Assembly (NCBI GenBank): GCA_023393475.1
Contig: JAEWLC010000107.1
Location: forward strand, 1-27,459
Direction: 5' to 3'
Length of the DNA stretch: 27,459 nucleotides
Source: Pseudomonadota bacterium
GTDB taxonomy: Bacteria; Pseudomonadota; Alphaproteobacteria; Rhizobiales; Devosiaceae
Of this stretch, positions 1 through 7,900 are shown in pieces; the stretch's first letter is position 1; each line of letters starts with the position of its first letter. The notes beneath the pieces were generated by a model. The model was not told the origin of the DNA and made no database searches. It saw only the letters and a program-made list of their open reading frames with translations. A program made the translations under genes and the position numbers.

Positions 1-1137
1 CTCCTGAGCGGCGCCGCCAACGCAGCCGACGCCAAGGTCGGCTACCTGGGGCTCAAGGACGACCTCCGCTATCACCCGGAGGTCGCCTATACCCGCATCG
101 AGATTTCGCCGGCCCTCAATCCCGTCGAAGGCGCGCGCCTCGGCATGGACGACCTCAAGATCGTCACCGACGCCGCCGGTGTCGCCCTGACGCTCGACGA
201 GCAGCTGGCGACCGATGCCGCCGATGCCGCTGCCAAGGTGGCGGCCATGGCCGCCGCCGGCGAACGTTTCGTGATCCTCGACCTGCCCGGCGATATCGTG
301 TCGCAGGTGGCGACAGCCTCGGCCGCCCTGCCGATCACCCTCGTCAACGCCACCGCTCCGCAGGACGCGCTACGCGACCTCTGCCAGCCCAACCTCGTCC
401 ACACCGGCGCGTCCGATCGCATGATCGCCGACACCTACACGCAGTTCCTGCGCCACCGGAACTGGACCAAGGTGCTGATGCTGGTCGGCAAGGAGCCGCG
501 CGACAAGGAAATCGCCGACGCCTTCGAAGCCTCGGCCAAGCGCCTGCGCCTCGATATCCGTGACCGCCGCGAGTTCACCACCTCCACCGATCCGGCCAAT
601 CGCGAAGCGAACAACACCATGCTGGTGACCGGCGGCGTCGACTACGACGTCGTCTTCATCGCCGACAGCCTCGGCGAATATGCCCGCTACCTCAACTATG
701 CGACCCAGCTTGCCCGTCCCGTGATCGGCTCCACCGGCCTCACCGCTTCGGAGTGGCACTGGTCTTGGGACCGCGACGGCGCCACCCAGGTGACGCTGCG
801 CTTCCAGCGCCTCGCCGATGGCGGCCGCTTCATGTCCGGCCCCGACTGGTCGACCTGGATCGCGGCGAAGTCCATCGCTACCGCCTATGCCAAGGCGCGC
901 TCGGACGATCCGCAGAAGATCTACGACTACATGCGCGGCAGCCGCTTCAACATCGATGGCAGCAAGGGCTATCGCATGAACTTCCGGCCGTGGGATGGCC
1001 AGTTGCGCATGCCCACGGTTCTCGCCACCTCGAACGCCATCACCGAAGCGGCCCCCTTCCCCGAGTTCCTGCACCAGACCAATGAACTCGACACGCTCGG
1101 TGTCGATGAACCGGAGAGCAAGTGCAAAGCGCCGTAA
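1..1137 (+). CDS. ABC substrate-binding protein of the PQQ-alcohol system (5' truncated)
   Basis: The reading frame is open from base 1, so the start codon lies outside the window. The first residues (LLSGAANAADA) look like the end of a Sec signal peptide, so only about 10-20 residues are missing. The mature part resembles the periplasmic type-1 binding folds found with PQQ-dependent alcohol dehydrogenases (the PQQ-associated ABC binding-protein family). Periplasmic binding of an alcohol-oxidation intermediate is known only by family association; the true ligand is unclear. It overlaps the downstream permease by 16 nt, implying translational coupling. The ATPase that normally accompanies this pair is not between them and must lie upstream or elsewhere. 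Confidence is good for the family and low for the ligand. Confidence 0.8.
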   Translation, partial: LLSGAANAADAKVGYLGLKDDLRYHPEVAYTRIEISPALNPVEGARLGMDDLKIVTDAAGVALTLDEQLATDAADAAAKVAAMAAAGERFVILDLPGDIVSQVATASAALPITLVNATAPQDALRDLCQPNLVHTGASDRMIADTYTQFLRHRNWTKVLMLVGKEPRDKEIADAFEASAKRLRLDIRDRREFTTSTDPANREANNTMLVTGGVDYDVVFIADSLGEYARYLNYATQLARPVIGSTGLTASEWHWSWDRDGATQVTLRFQRLADGGRFMSGPDWSTWIAAKSIATAYAKARSDDPQKIYDYMRGSRFNIDGSKGYRMNFRPWDGQLRMPTVLATSNAITEAAPFPEFLHQTNELDTLGVDEPESKCKAP

Positions 1138-1931
1138 CCTACTGGCTCGGCTTTTCGGCCATCACGCGTCGCGAAATCGCAAAATTCCTGCGCCAGACGG
1201 AGCGGCTGATCTCGGCCATCGTCCGCCCGGCGCTCTGGCTCATCGTCTTCGCGGCGGGCCTGCACGACATTCTCGGCGTCTCGATCGTGCCGCCCTACAC
1301 CACCTACGTGCCCTACCAGGAATACGTCCTGCCCGGCCTCATCGGCGTGGTGATCCTCTTCCAGTGCATGCAATCGGCCCTGTCGATGGTCTATGACCGC
1401 GAAGCCGGTGTCATGCGCTCGATGCTGGTAACGCCGCTGCCGCGCTACTTCCTGCTGTTCTCGAAGATCGCTGCCGCGACGGCCCTGTCGATCATCCAGG
1501 TCTACGCCTTCCTCCTCGTCGCCCGTCTTGTCGGCTTCGGCTTTCCGGACTGGGGCTTTGTCTACGTCCTCCCCGGCGTCGTCCTCACCGGTCTGATGCT
1601 CGGCTCGATCGGCCTTCTCGTCTCGGTCTACACCCCGCAGATCGAGAACTTCGCCGGCATGATGAACTTCGTCGTCTTCCCGATGTTCTTCATCTCCTCC
1701 GCGCTCTATCCGCTGTGGAAGCTGCGCGAGTCCGGCGCCGACATCATCTGGTGGCTGAGCCAGGCAAACCCCTTCACCTACGCCGTCGAGCTGATCCGCT
1801 TTGCCGCCTACGGCAAGATGGACTGGCTCTCGCTCGGCGTGGTCGTGGGGGTCACGATCGTCGCGTTCCTGCTCGCCGCCCGCGGGTACGACCCGCAGGC
1901 CGGCGCCATCCGCAACGTCAAGCGGCCGTAA
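1122..1931 (+). CDS. ABC-2 type permease of the PQQ-alcohol system (PedC-like)
   Basis: This 269-aa inner-membrane protein has about six hydrophobic segments (near residues 33-50, 68-88, 117-137, 145-167, 180-198 and 234-252). The layout is that of an ABC-2 permease, with the conserved stretch MMNFVVFPMFFISSALYP before the last helices. Its length and context fit the PedC-like permease family associated with PQQ alcohol dehydrogenases. The start is GTG at 1122, inside the end of the preceding gene, with GGAGAG just upstream; no better start is seen. The gene ends the operon. Only 3 nt separate its stop from the stop of the convergent minus-strand gene, and there is no visible terminator between them. 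An exporter role is possible because ABC-2 permeases usually export. Confidence 0.82.
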   Translation: MQSAVTYWLGFSAITRREIAKFLRQTERLISAIVRPALWLIVFAAGLHDILGVSIVPPYTTYVPYQEYVLPGLIGVVILFQCMQSALSMVYDREAGVMRSMLVTPLPRYFLLFSKIAAATALSIIQVYAFLLVARLVGFGFPDWGFVYVLPGVVLTGLMLGSIGLLVSVYTPQIENFAGMMNFVVFPMFFISSALYPLWKLRESGADIIWWLSQANPFTYAVELIRFAAYGKMDWLSLGVVVGVTIVAFLLAARGYDPQAGAIRNVKRP

Positions 1932-1934
1932 GCT

Positions 1935-2180
1935 TCAGTCGAGCACGGTCCAGTCGCTGACGATCAGCAGCTGATCGAGCAGCACGCCCTGCGCCCTGAC
2001 TTCATGGTCTTGCAGATGGTCGAGCGAGGTGTCGCCGAAGGCCGGCGCGCCCTGGCGGCGGAGGACATAGCGCTCGCCGCCAGCCGTCCGCAGCACCAAC
2101 GCATCGCGCGCGCTCTTCGAGAACTGGTCCACGGCCTCGCGCGAGACCCGGCCGTTCACCTCGACCTCATGTGCCTGCAT
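1935..2180 (-). CDS. Small hypothetical protein, third gene of the C25-peptidase cassette
   Basis: This 81-aa protein is of no family I recognise. It begins MQAHEVEVNGRVSREAVDQF and alternates short predicted beta strands (ALVLRT, RYVLRR, EVRAQGVLL, LLIVSDW) with a D/H-rich loop (TSLDHLQDHEV), suggesting a small beta-rich domain such as an SH3 or OB-like barrel; that fold is a guess. It has no signal peptide or membrane segment. Its ATG lies 2 nt after the stop of the peptidase gene, so the two are almost certainly co-transcribed and translationally coupled. This supports a function linked to the peptidase (inhibitor, adaptor or substrate), which is inference. Codon use looks like that of its neighbours. 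Confidence 0.72.
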   Translation of the reverse strand: MQAHEVEVNGRVSREAVDQFSKSARDALVLRTAGGERYVLRRQGAPAFGDTSLDHLQDHEVRAQGVLLDQLLIVSDWTVLD

Positions 2181-2182
2181 GA

Positions 2183-3730
2183 CTACCGGCTGTCCGAGAT
2201 CTCCACCGCGGTGATGCCGTCATCAAGCAGATGAGCCACCATCACGCGATATGCAGGGCCGGACCATTCCGACTTCTGTCTCTCGGTAAATACCACGACG
2301 CGCTGCTGCCGGTCCAACGCCTTGGATGCGGCGCGGTACTTGGCCCCGCCGGTCACCTCGAAGGCCTCCGGCTTCACGCTGAACCCATGCTGCTTCGCCA
2401 GCTGGCTGACCCGGCGCAGCGCCGTGCCGTTCTTGTCGAGCCGTGCCCCGGGCTTGGCAGCCGATTCCGCCAGCGCTTTACCGTCGCTCACCGCTTCGAT
2501 GCGCCGCTGCTTGCGCATGCTACGGCCATCCGGTGACCCCGCCAGCTTGCCGCCGCCGCCCGCCTGCTCGACAATGGCAAGCTCCGGAGCCCGGTCTTCG
2601 TTCGGCACGTCGACGAGCACCAGCGACGGATCCCCGTAAAGCACGAACTGCACCAGTGTCTTGAGATTGGTGGCCCCCGACATCGAGGCCTTGCGGATGA
2701 GATCCTGCCGCGCCTTGAGCAGGGCGCGGCCGCTGGAGGCGCCGTTCAGCACGGCGTCCATGAAGTACTGGGTGATGAGATCCGCCTGCGCATTGGAGTC
2801 GGCTGGCCCGTAGGCGATCGTCGTGCTGCCCAGGAACGCCGCTGCCCCGTTCAGCAGGTAGGCCATGCAGAGCGGCTGCGCGGTCCGCAGCATTCCGTGA
2901 TCGTATAGCTCGGCTCCAAAACAACACTCCGCTGCCACCACGGCACCCAGTTTCACCTTGGGTCGGGTCTTCGTGCTGTGCATCGCCACGGGATACGTGT
3001 CCCCCTGCTGCCCATAGAACTGCGGGTCACCGGCCGCACCGTGGCAATTGATGAAATGCGCAAGCCGGCCGAGGTTGGTGTCGATCCCCGGGTGGCCGGA
3101 CGGTGGCGACAGCTGCAGGTCGTCATGCTGGCCGAAGACCGCGCTGAGGCTGAGGCGCGTCGAGATGTCCCAAACCTGGGCTGAGGCAGCAAAGTATTTC
3201 CGGAACTCCGACTGCTGCACCGGCTGATGCGTTGCGCAGCGATCGATGAGTGCCACGAACGCCTTGGCGTCCTTGCTGCCCTGCGTCATCGGCAACCGGC
3301 CCACCACTCGGGTCACCGCAAGGAAGCGCGACGGCACGCGGCTATAGCCGGCAGGTGAGGCGTAGGGCAGATCGCTGTCGATGGTGGTGTCGCCGTCATG
3401 CAGCCCCGGTATGGCGTCGAGCGTGATATGCGGGATCACATCCGGTCCATCCAGCAGCATGATGTAGTCGGGAGAGATGGACGCATCGAGCGCATCGACC
3501 GCCCGCTTCGCGCCTGGCTGATCCTTGCTGCTGATGATTGGCCGGCCCCCATGCTTCGTCATCTCGACCGCATCGGCGATATCGACGACCACCGCGACCA
3601 GGCCCCGGCGCCCGTCTGCCGCAACGAGCCGCTTCACTGCCTTTTCGACCTCTGCCGCGCCAGCCGCGCCATATTTCGCGAGCATTCCCGGCCGGTTGAC
3701 GACAATGAGCTTGTCCACGTCCTGTGCCAT
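2183..3730 (-). CDS. Gingipain-like C25 family cysteine peptidase, cytosolic
   Basis: This is a 515-aa protein. The central region has the clan CD peptidase arrangement: His230 in HFINCHGAAGD, then Cys270 in AVVAAECCFGAELYD, then AYLLNGAAAFLGSTTIAYG and a YGDPSL motif near 366. That order (His-Gly, Cys-x-Gly, GAxAFxGST) is typical of C25/gingipain-type and caspase-like peptidases. A C-terminal part (about 380-515) has a basic stretch (SMRKQRR, 404-410) and an unrecognised end domain. There is no signal peptide, so the protein should be cytosolic, unlike secreted gingipains. I chose ATG at 3730 because GGGGAG precedes it; an upstream in-frame start at 3805 would overlap the previous gene. It follows a two-helix membrane protein gene with an 11-nt gap and precedes an 81-aa gene with a 2-nt gap. 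Substrate and role are unknown. Confidence 0.78.
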   Translation of the reverse strand: MAQDVDKLIVVNRPGMLAKYGAAGAAEVEKAVKRLVAADGRRGLVAVVVDIADAVEMTKHGGRPIISSKDQPGAKRAVDALDASISPDYIMLLDGPDVIPHITLDAIPGLHDGDTTIDSDLPYASPAGYSRVPSRFLAVTRVVGRLPMTQGSKDAKAFVALIDRCATHQPVQQSEFRKYFAASAQVWDISTRLSLSAVFGQHDDLQLSPPSGHPGIDTNLGRLAHFINCHGAAGDPQFYGQQGDTYPVAMHSTKTRPKVKLGAVVAAECCFGAELYDHGMLRTAQPLCMAYLLNGAAAFLGSTTIAYGPADSNAQADLITQYFMDAVLNGASSGRALLKARQDLIRKASMSGATNLKTLVQFVLYGDPSLVLVDVPNEDRAPELAIVEQAGGGGKLAGSPDGRSMRKQRRIEAVSDGKALAESAAKPGARLDKNGTALRRVSQLAKQHGFSVKPEAFEVTGGAKYRAASKALDRQQRVVVFTERQKSEWSGPAYRVMVAHLLDDGITAVEISDSR

Positions 3731-3741
3731 TGCACGCTCCC

Positions 3742-4041
3742 CTATTTCGCGAGTTTCTGCAGGGTGGAGTCCCAGGCGTAGCCGGCCAGCAGCGCTGCCC
3801 GCCAATCGACAATGGCATCACCGACGAAGGCCAGCAGCAGGATCGCCGTCAGCGCGGAAACCAGGCCAAGGATCGCGTAAGGTTTCACCACCGCCCAGAT
3901 CGACGGCAGCACCGTATCCATCCCCTTGGGCTGCGACGTTGGGAAGTATCGGCGAACCGCTTCCCATCCGATCGGCAGCAGCACGCTGATGACGATGCCG
4001 ACGACGCACCAGAGATAGTTGACCATGTCGATTCCGAACAT
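3742..4041 (-). CDS. Small two-helix membrane protein, first gene of the C25-peptidase cassette
   Basis: This 99-aa protein has two hydrophobic segments: residues about 7-25 (VNYLWCVVGIVISVLLPIGW) and about 54-72 (ILGLVSALTAILLLAFVGD). A polar loop containing a basic patch (EAVRRYFPTSQPKG) lies between them. I do not recognise a family. The annotated start is ATG at 4041; a second in-frame ATG at 4026 would still keep the first helix and has a weak GGA upstream, so the start is uncertain. The gene ends 11 nt before the start of the peptidase gene, indicating an operon. It could anchor or regulate the cytosolic peptidase at the membrane, which is inference from co-location only. It is divergent from the BMP importer operon. 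Confidence 0.7.
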   Translation of the reverse strand: MFGIDMVNYLWCVVGIVISVLLPIGWEAVRRYFPTSQPKGMDTVLPSIWAVVKPYAILGLVSALTAILLLAFVGDAIVDWRAALLAGYAWDSTLQKLAK

Positions 4042-4186
4042 TTCGCCGAGCCCATCGATATTCGGAACGTGTTAGCGCAATTCGGCACCGCTACATGCAG
4101 TAGAACTACCTAAGATCGACCACTGGCCGGAGGCGCGGGGAGCAAGGCCTGCATGGGCCGCATTGCCGCACACGGCTTAGTGAGCA

Positions 4187-4215
4187 TTGACGATAACGAT
4201 GTCAAAGCTAAGAGT
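4187..4215 (+). promoter_or_regulatory. Candidate sigma70 promoter of the BMP importer operon
   Basis: TTGACG at 4187-4192 is followed, after 16-17 nt, by TAAGAG/AAGAGT near 4209-4215. It lies in the 259-nt divergent region upstream of the binding-protein gene at 4301. The -35 is good and the -10 is weak. I see nothing else distinctive in 4042-4300. Confidence 0.35.
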
Positions 4216-4300
4216 CCGGCGAGCGTTCGTGTCCCGAATGTAAGGGCGGCGGCAGGTGGGAGTTGCAGCCCTTCCGCGAGCGCAGCAACAGGAGAGAACC

Positions 4301-5290
4301 ATGGCTTTGTTCACGTCACTATCCCGCCGGCGCTTCGCGCAGGTGGCCGCGCTGCTCGTCGCTTCGACCGCGCTCGCAACCCCTGCCCTCGCCGCCGATC
4401 TCAAGATCGCGATGATCCTGCCCGGCCCGATCACCGACAACGACTGGAACTCGGTCGGCTATAACGGCCTCCAGGCCGCTGCCCAGGCGCTAGGCGTCGA
4501 GACCGCCTATGTCGAGAACGTTTCCGACGCCGATGCCGAGCGCCTGCTGCGCGATTTCGCCGGCCGCGGCTTCAACCTGATCTTCGCCCACAGCTTCTCG
4601 TTCGGCGACGCCGCGCTCAACGCTGCCGAGGAGTTCCCGGACACCACCTTCATGGCCGGCACCGCCGCCTCGCTGGCGTCGAACCTCGGCACCTATTCCA
4701 ACCCGGACTACCAAGGCGCCTACCTCGCCGGCATGCTCGCCGCCGGGACGTCGAAGACCGGTTCGGTCGGCTGGGTCGGTGGCATGCCTGCCCCGAACAT
4801 GCTGGCCAACCTCCACGCCTATGAAGCCGGCGCCAAGGAAGTGAACCCGGACGCCAAGGTGCTGCACACCTTCATCGGCTCGTGGTTCGATCCGCCGAAG
4901 GCCAAGGAAGCCGCCATCGCCCAGGTCGAGCAGGGTGCAGACGTCTTGAGCGCCCAGGGTGTCGGCGTCATCGACGCGGCCATCGCCCGCAACGTCTTCG
5001 CCCTCGGCGCCATGACCGACCAGAACCACCTCGGCCCGCAGAACGTCCTCACCAGCGTCACTTGGGACCTCGGCCCGCTGGTCACCGCCGTCGGCAAGGC
5101 CGTTCAGGACGGCACCTGGAAGTCCGAGAACTGGTCGATGGGCGTTGCTGCCGGCTCGGTCGGTCTCGCCGATTTCCACGGCCTCGACAGCAATGTCGAT
5201 CCCGCCGTGCTGAAGGCCGTCGAGGAGAAGATCGCCGCCATCAAGGCCGGCACCTTCGAGGTTCCGCTCGATACGACCGAAGTGCAGTAA
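4301..5290 (+). CDS. BMP family ABC transporter substrate-binding protein (nucleoside-type)
   Basis: This 329-aa periplasmic protein has a signal peptide with a twin-Arg-like start (SRRRFAQVAALL) and a hydrophobic core, with likely cleavage after PALAA. The mature start LKIAMILPGPITDNDWN and the motif DYQGAYLAGMLAAGTSKTGSVGWVGG are typical of the BMP/PnrA family, whose characterised members bind purine nucleosides. The ligand here is inferred from family. ATG at 4301 is chosen because AGGAGAG lies 4 nt upstream; an earlier in-frame start at 4256 lacks a comparable RBS. It is the first gene of a four-gene importer operon and is followed after 6 nt by the ATPase gene. Confidence 0.9.
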   Translation: MALFTSLSRRRFAQVAALLVASTALATPALAADLKIAMILPGPITDNDWNSVGYNGLQAAAQALGVETAYVENVSDADAERLLRDFAGRGFNLIFAHSFSFGDAALNAAEEFPDTTFMAGTAASLASNLGTYSNPDYQGAYLAGMLAAGTSKTGSVGWVGGMPAPNMLANLHAYEAGAKEVNPDAKVLHTFIGSWFDPPKAKEAAIAQVEQGADVLSAQGVGVIDAAIARNVFALGAMTDQNHLGPQNVLTSVTWDLGPLVTAVGKAVQDGTWKSENWSMGVAAGSVGLADFHGLDSNVDPAVLKAVEEKIAAIKAGTFEVPLDTTEVQ

Positions 5291-5296
5291 GCCGAG

Positions 5297-6823
5297 TTGA
5301 CGGCCGGACCAATCACCGCACCGGCGGTGGCGATGCGGAACATCCGCGTCGCCTTCGGCCCGGTCGTCGCCAATGACGATGTCAGCTTCGCCGTCGAGCG
5401 TGGCGAAATCCATGCTCTGCTCGGCGAGAACGGCGCCGGCAAGACGACGCTCATGCGCGTCCTCGCCGGCCTGCTCCAGCCCGCCGCCGGCGCCATCGAG
5501 ATCGACGGCAAGCCCGTCCGCATCGACGGACCGCTCGAGGCCCGCCGCCTCGGCATCGGCATGGTGCACCAGCACTTCATGCTGGTCCCTACCCTCACCG
5601 TCGCCGAAAACATCGCGCTGGGCCTCAAGGAGGTCCGCACCTGGTTCCCGCGCCTCGACAAGCTCGCTGACGAGATCGATGCGCTCGGCGCCCGCTACGG
5701 CCTCGCCGTCAATGCTCGCGCCAGAGCCGGCGACCTGTCGGTCGCCAGCCAGCAGCGCGTCGAGATCGTCAAGGCGCTCTATCGCGGCGCCCGCATCCTC
5801 GTGCTCGACGAGCCCACCGCCGTGCTGACCCCGCAGGAAGCGGCGGCCCTCTTTCCGGTGCTGCGCTCACTCGCCGAAGCCGGCACCGCGATCGTCTTCA
5901 TCTCGCACAAGCTCAACGAGGTGATGGCCGTCACCGACCGCATCACCGTGCTCCGTCGCGGCAAGGTCGCCGGCACGCTCGAGACGAAGACCACCGAGCC
6001 CCGCGCCATCGCCCGCATGATGGTCGGTGGCGACGTCACCCTGCCCCATCTCGAAGGCAAGCCGCAGGCCGGCCGCCCGGTGCTGGAGGTCGAAAGCCTC
6101 GGCTACGCCGACAGCCGCGGCGTCCGCCGCCTCGACAATGTCGACTTCTCCGTCGGCGCGGGCGAGATCGTCGCCATTGCCGGTGTCGATGGCAACGGCC
6201 AGCAGGAACTCGCCGAAGCCATCGTCGGGCTCATCCGCCCCGATAGCGGCACAGTCCGCATCGACGGCGCCGATCTCACCGCTGCCCCGGTGGCGAAGCG
6301 CATCGCCGCCGGCCTCGCCCACGTTCCGGAAGACCGGCACCGCACCGCTATCTTCGAAAAGATGTCGGTCACCGACAACGCCGTCGCCGAGGATGCCGGC
6401 AAGCCGCGCTTCGCCCGTTTCGGCATGCGCAACCTCGGCGAAACCCGGCGCTTCGCCGCCGACCTCGTGCGCGATTTCGACGTCCGCCTCGGCAGCATCG
6501 ACCAGACCATCGGCTCGCTCTCGGGCGGCAACCAGCAGAAGGTCGTGCTCGGCCGGGCCCTAAGCCGCGATCCGCGCCTGATCGTCGCCGTGCAGCCGAC
6601 CCGCGGCCTCGACATCGGCGCCACCGCCTTCCTCCATTCCAGGCTGCTCGAGCGCCGCGCCGCCGGCGCCGCCGTGCTGCTCGTTTCCACCGAGCTCGAC
6701 GAGGTTCTGGCGCTGGCCGATCGCATCGTCGTGCTGTTCAAGGGTCAGGTCACCGGCGTGGTCACGCGCGAAACATTCGATGTCGAGCAACTCGGGCTGA
6801 TGATGGCGGGGCGCACGGCATGA
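5297..6823 (+). CDS. ABC transporter ATP-binding protein, two nucleotide-binding domains
   Basis: This 508-aa cytosolic ATPase has two fused ABC domains, as in nucleoside and ribose importers. NBD1 has Walker A GENGAGKTT (about 42-50), a degenerate signature (LSVASQQR) and Walker B ILVLDEPTAVL. NBD2 has a divergent P-loop region (AGVDGNGQQEL), an intact signature LSGGNQQKV and VAVQPTRGLD, in which the usual catalytic Glu is Gln. This asymmetry is usual in the family. The longest frame starts with TTG at 5297; ATG at 5333 (MRNIRVAFG) is a possible alternative start that keeps the whole first domain. The stop overlaps the start of the first permease (ATGA). It powers the BMP-type importer. Confidence 0.9.
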   Translation: MTAGPITAPAVAMRNIRVAFGPVVANDDVSFAVERGEIHALLGENGAGKTTLMRVLAGLLQPAAGAIEIDGKPVRIDGPLEARRLGIGMVHQHFMLVPTLTVAENIALGLKEVRTWFPRLDKLADEIDALGARYGLAVNARARAGDLSVASQQRVEIVKALYRGARILVLDEPTAVLTPQEAAALFPVLRSLAEAGTAIVFISHKLNEVMAVTDRITVLRRGKVAGTLETKTTEPRAIARMMVGGDVTLPHLEGKPQAGRPVLEVESLGYADSRGVRRLDNVDFSVGAGEIVAIAGVDGNGQQELAEAIVGLIRPDSGTVRIDGADLTAAPVAKRIAAGLAHVPEDRHRTAIFEKMSVTDNAVAEDAGKPRFARFGMRNLGETRRFAADLVRDFDVRLGSIDQTIGSLSGGNQQKVVLGRALSRDPRLIVAVQPTRGLDIGATAFLHSRLLERRAAGAAVLLVSTELDEVLALADRIVVLFKGQVTGVVTRETFDVEQLGLMMAGRTA

Positions 6824-7896
6824 CCGAGACCCCGTCCGAGGCCGCAGCCTCCCTCGTTCGCCGCTACCTCCTCCCGCGCTCGGTCCTTTCGGGTCTTGCC
6901 TGCGTCGTCGCCGCCTTCGCCATCGGCGCCATCCTCATCGCCCTGATCGGCCGCGATCCGGTCCACGCCTACTGGAGCCTGTTCGAAGCCTCGCTCGGCA
7001 GCACCAACGGTCTCGCCGAAACCGCCATCCGCACCGTGCCGCTGGCGCTCTGCGGCATCGGCATCGCGCTCGCCTTCCGGGCCGGCGTGTTCAATGTCGG
7101 CGCCGAGGGCCAGCTCTTCATCGGCGGCATCGCCGCCGCCTGGATGGGCTTGCAGCTCTCCGGCCAGCCGCAATGGCTGGTCCTGCCCGCCATGGGCCTC
7201 GCTGCCGCTCTGGCCGGAGCCCTCTGGTCCGGCATTGCCGGCGTCTTGAAGCTGAAGCTCCGCGCCGACGAGCTGATCACCACCATCATGCTCAACTACG
7301 TCGCCATCTATTTCGTCGGCTACCTGCTGCACGGCCCGCTGCAGGAACCCGGATCGCCCCTCGCCCGCACCGCCCGCCTCGCGACTGAGGCGCGCCTGCC
7401 GACCATCCTCGAAGGCACCCGCCTCCATGCCGGGCTGCTGATCGTCATCGTCATCGCCATCCTCGCACAGGTCTTCCTCTGGCGCTCGGTCGCCGGCTTC
7501 AAGCTCCGCGCTGTCGGCCACAACCAGCGCGCCGCCGAGAACACCGGCATGAACGTCAAGGCGGCGCTCTGGACCGGCTTCCTCATCTGCGGCGCCCTCG
7601 CCGGCCTTGCCGGCTTCTCCGAAGTCGCGGGCGTGCAGCGCCGTATGATCGAGAACCTCTCGCCCGGCTTCGGCTACACCGCCATCATCGTCGCGCTGCT
7701 CGGCCAGACCAATCCGCTCGGCGTCCTCGCCGCCGCCGTGCTGTTCGCCGCGCTGCAGATCGGCTCGACCACAATGGAATCCGCTGCCGGCGTGCCGAGC
7801 GCGCTCACCACCGTGATCCAGGCCCTCGTCGTCTTGCTGCTCCTTGCCCAGAACGCCCTGCCGCGCCTCCTCGCGAAGCGCCGGAAGGAGGCCTGA
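6820..7896 (+). CDS. ABC transporter permease of the BMP/nucleoside importer, first subunit
   Basis: This 358-aa polytopic inner-membrane protein belongs to the BPD_transp_2 (branched-chain/ribose/nucleoside) permease family. The conserved region GIALAFRAGVFNVGAEGQLFIGG (about 76-98) and the cytoplasmic motif FKLRAVGHNQRAAENTGMNV (about 227-246) are characteristic of this family. It has around 8-10 hydrophobic stretches. The ATG overlaps the stop of the ATPase gene (ATGA), and the second permease starts 4 nt after its stop, so the operon is tightly coupled. It should pair with the next gene as a heterodimeric channel. Confidence 0.9.
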   Translation: MTETPSEAAASLVRRYLLPRSVLSGLACVVAAFAIGAILIALIGRDPVHAYWSLFEASLGSTNGLAETAIRTVPLALCGIGIALAFRAGVFNVGAEGQLFIGGIAAAWMGLQLSGQPQWLVLPAMGLAAALAGALWSGIAGVLKLKLRADELITTIMLNYVAIYFVGYLLHGPLQEPGSPLARTARLATEARLPTILEGTRLHAGLLIVIVIAILAQVFLWRSVAGFKLRAVGHNQRAAENTGMNVKAALWTGFLICGALAGLAGFSEVAGVQRRMIENLSPGFGYTAIIVALLGQTNPLGVLAAAVLFAALQIGSTTMESAAGVPSALTTVIQALVVLLLLAQNALPRLLAKRRKEA

Positions 7897-7900
7897 CGCG

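Noticed and set aside
4490..5575. 361-aa minus-strand open frame over the binding-protein gene
   Set aside because: Same antisense shadow pattern, with no RBS and no recognisable domain; the sense frame is a well-supported BMP family protein.
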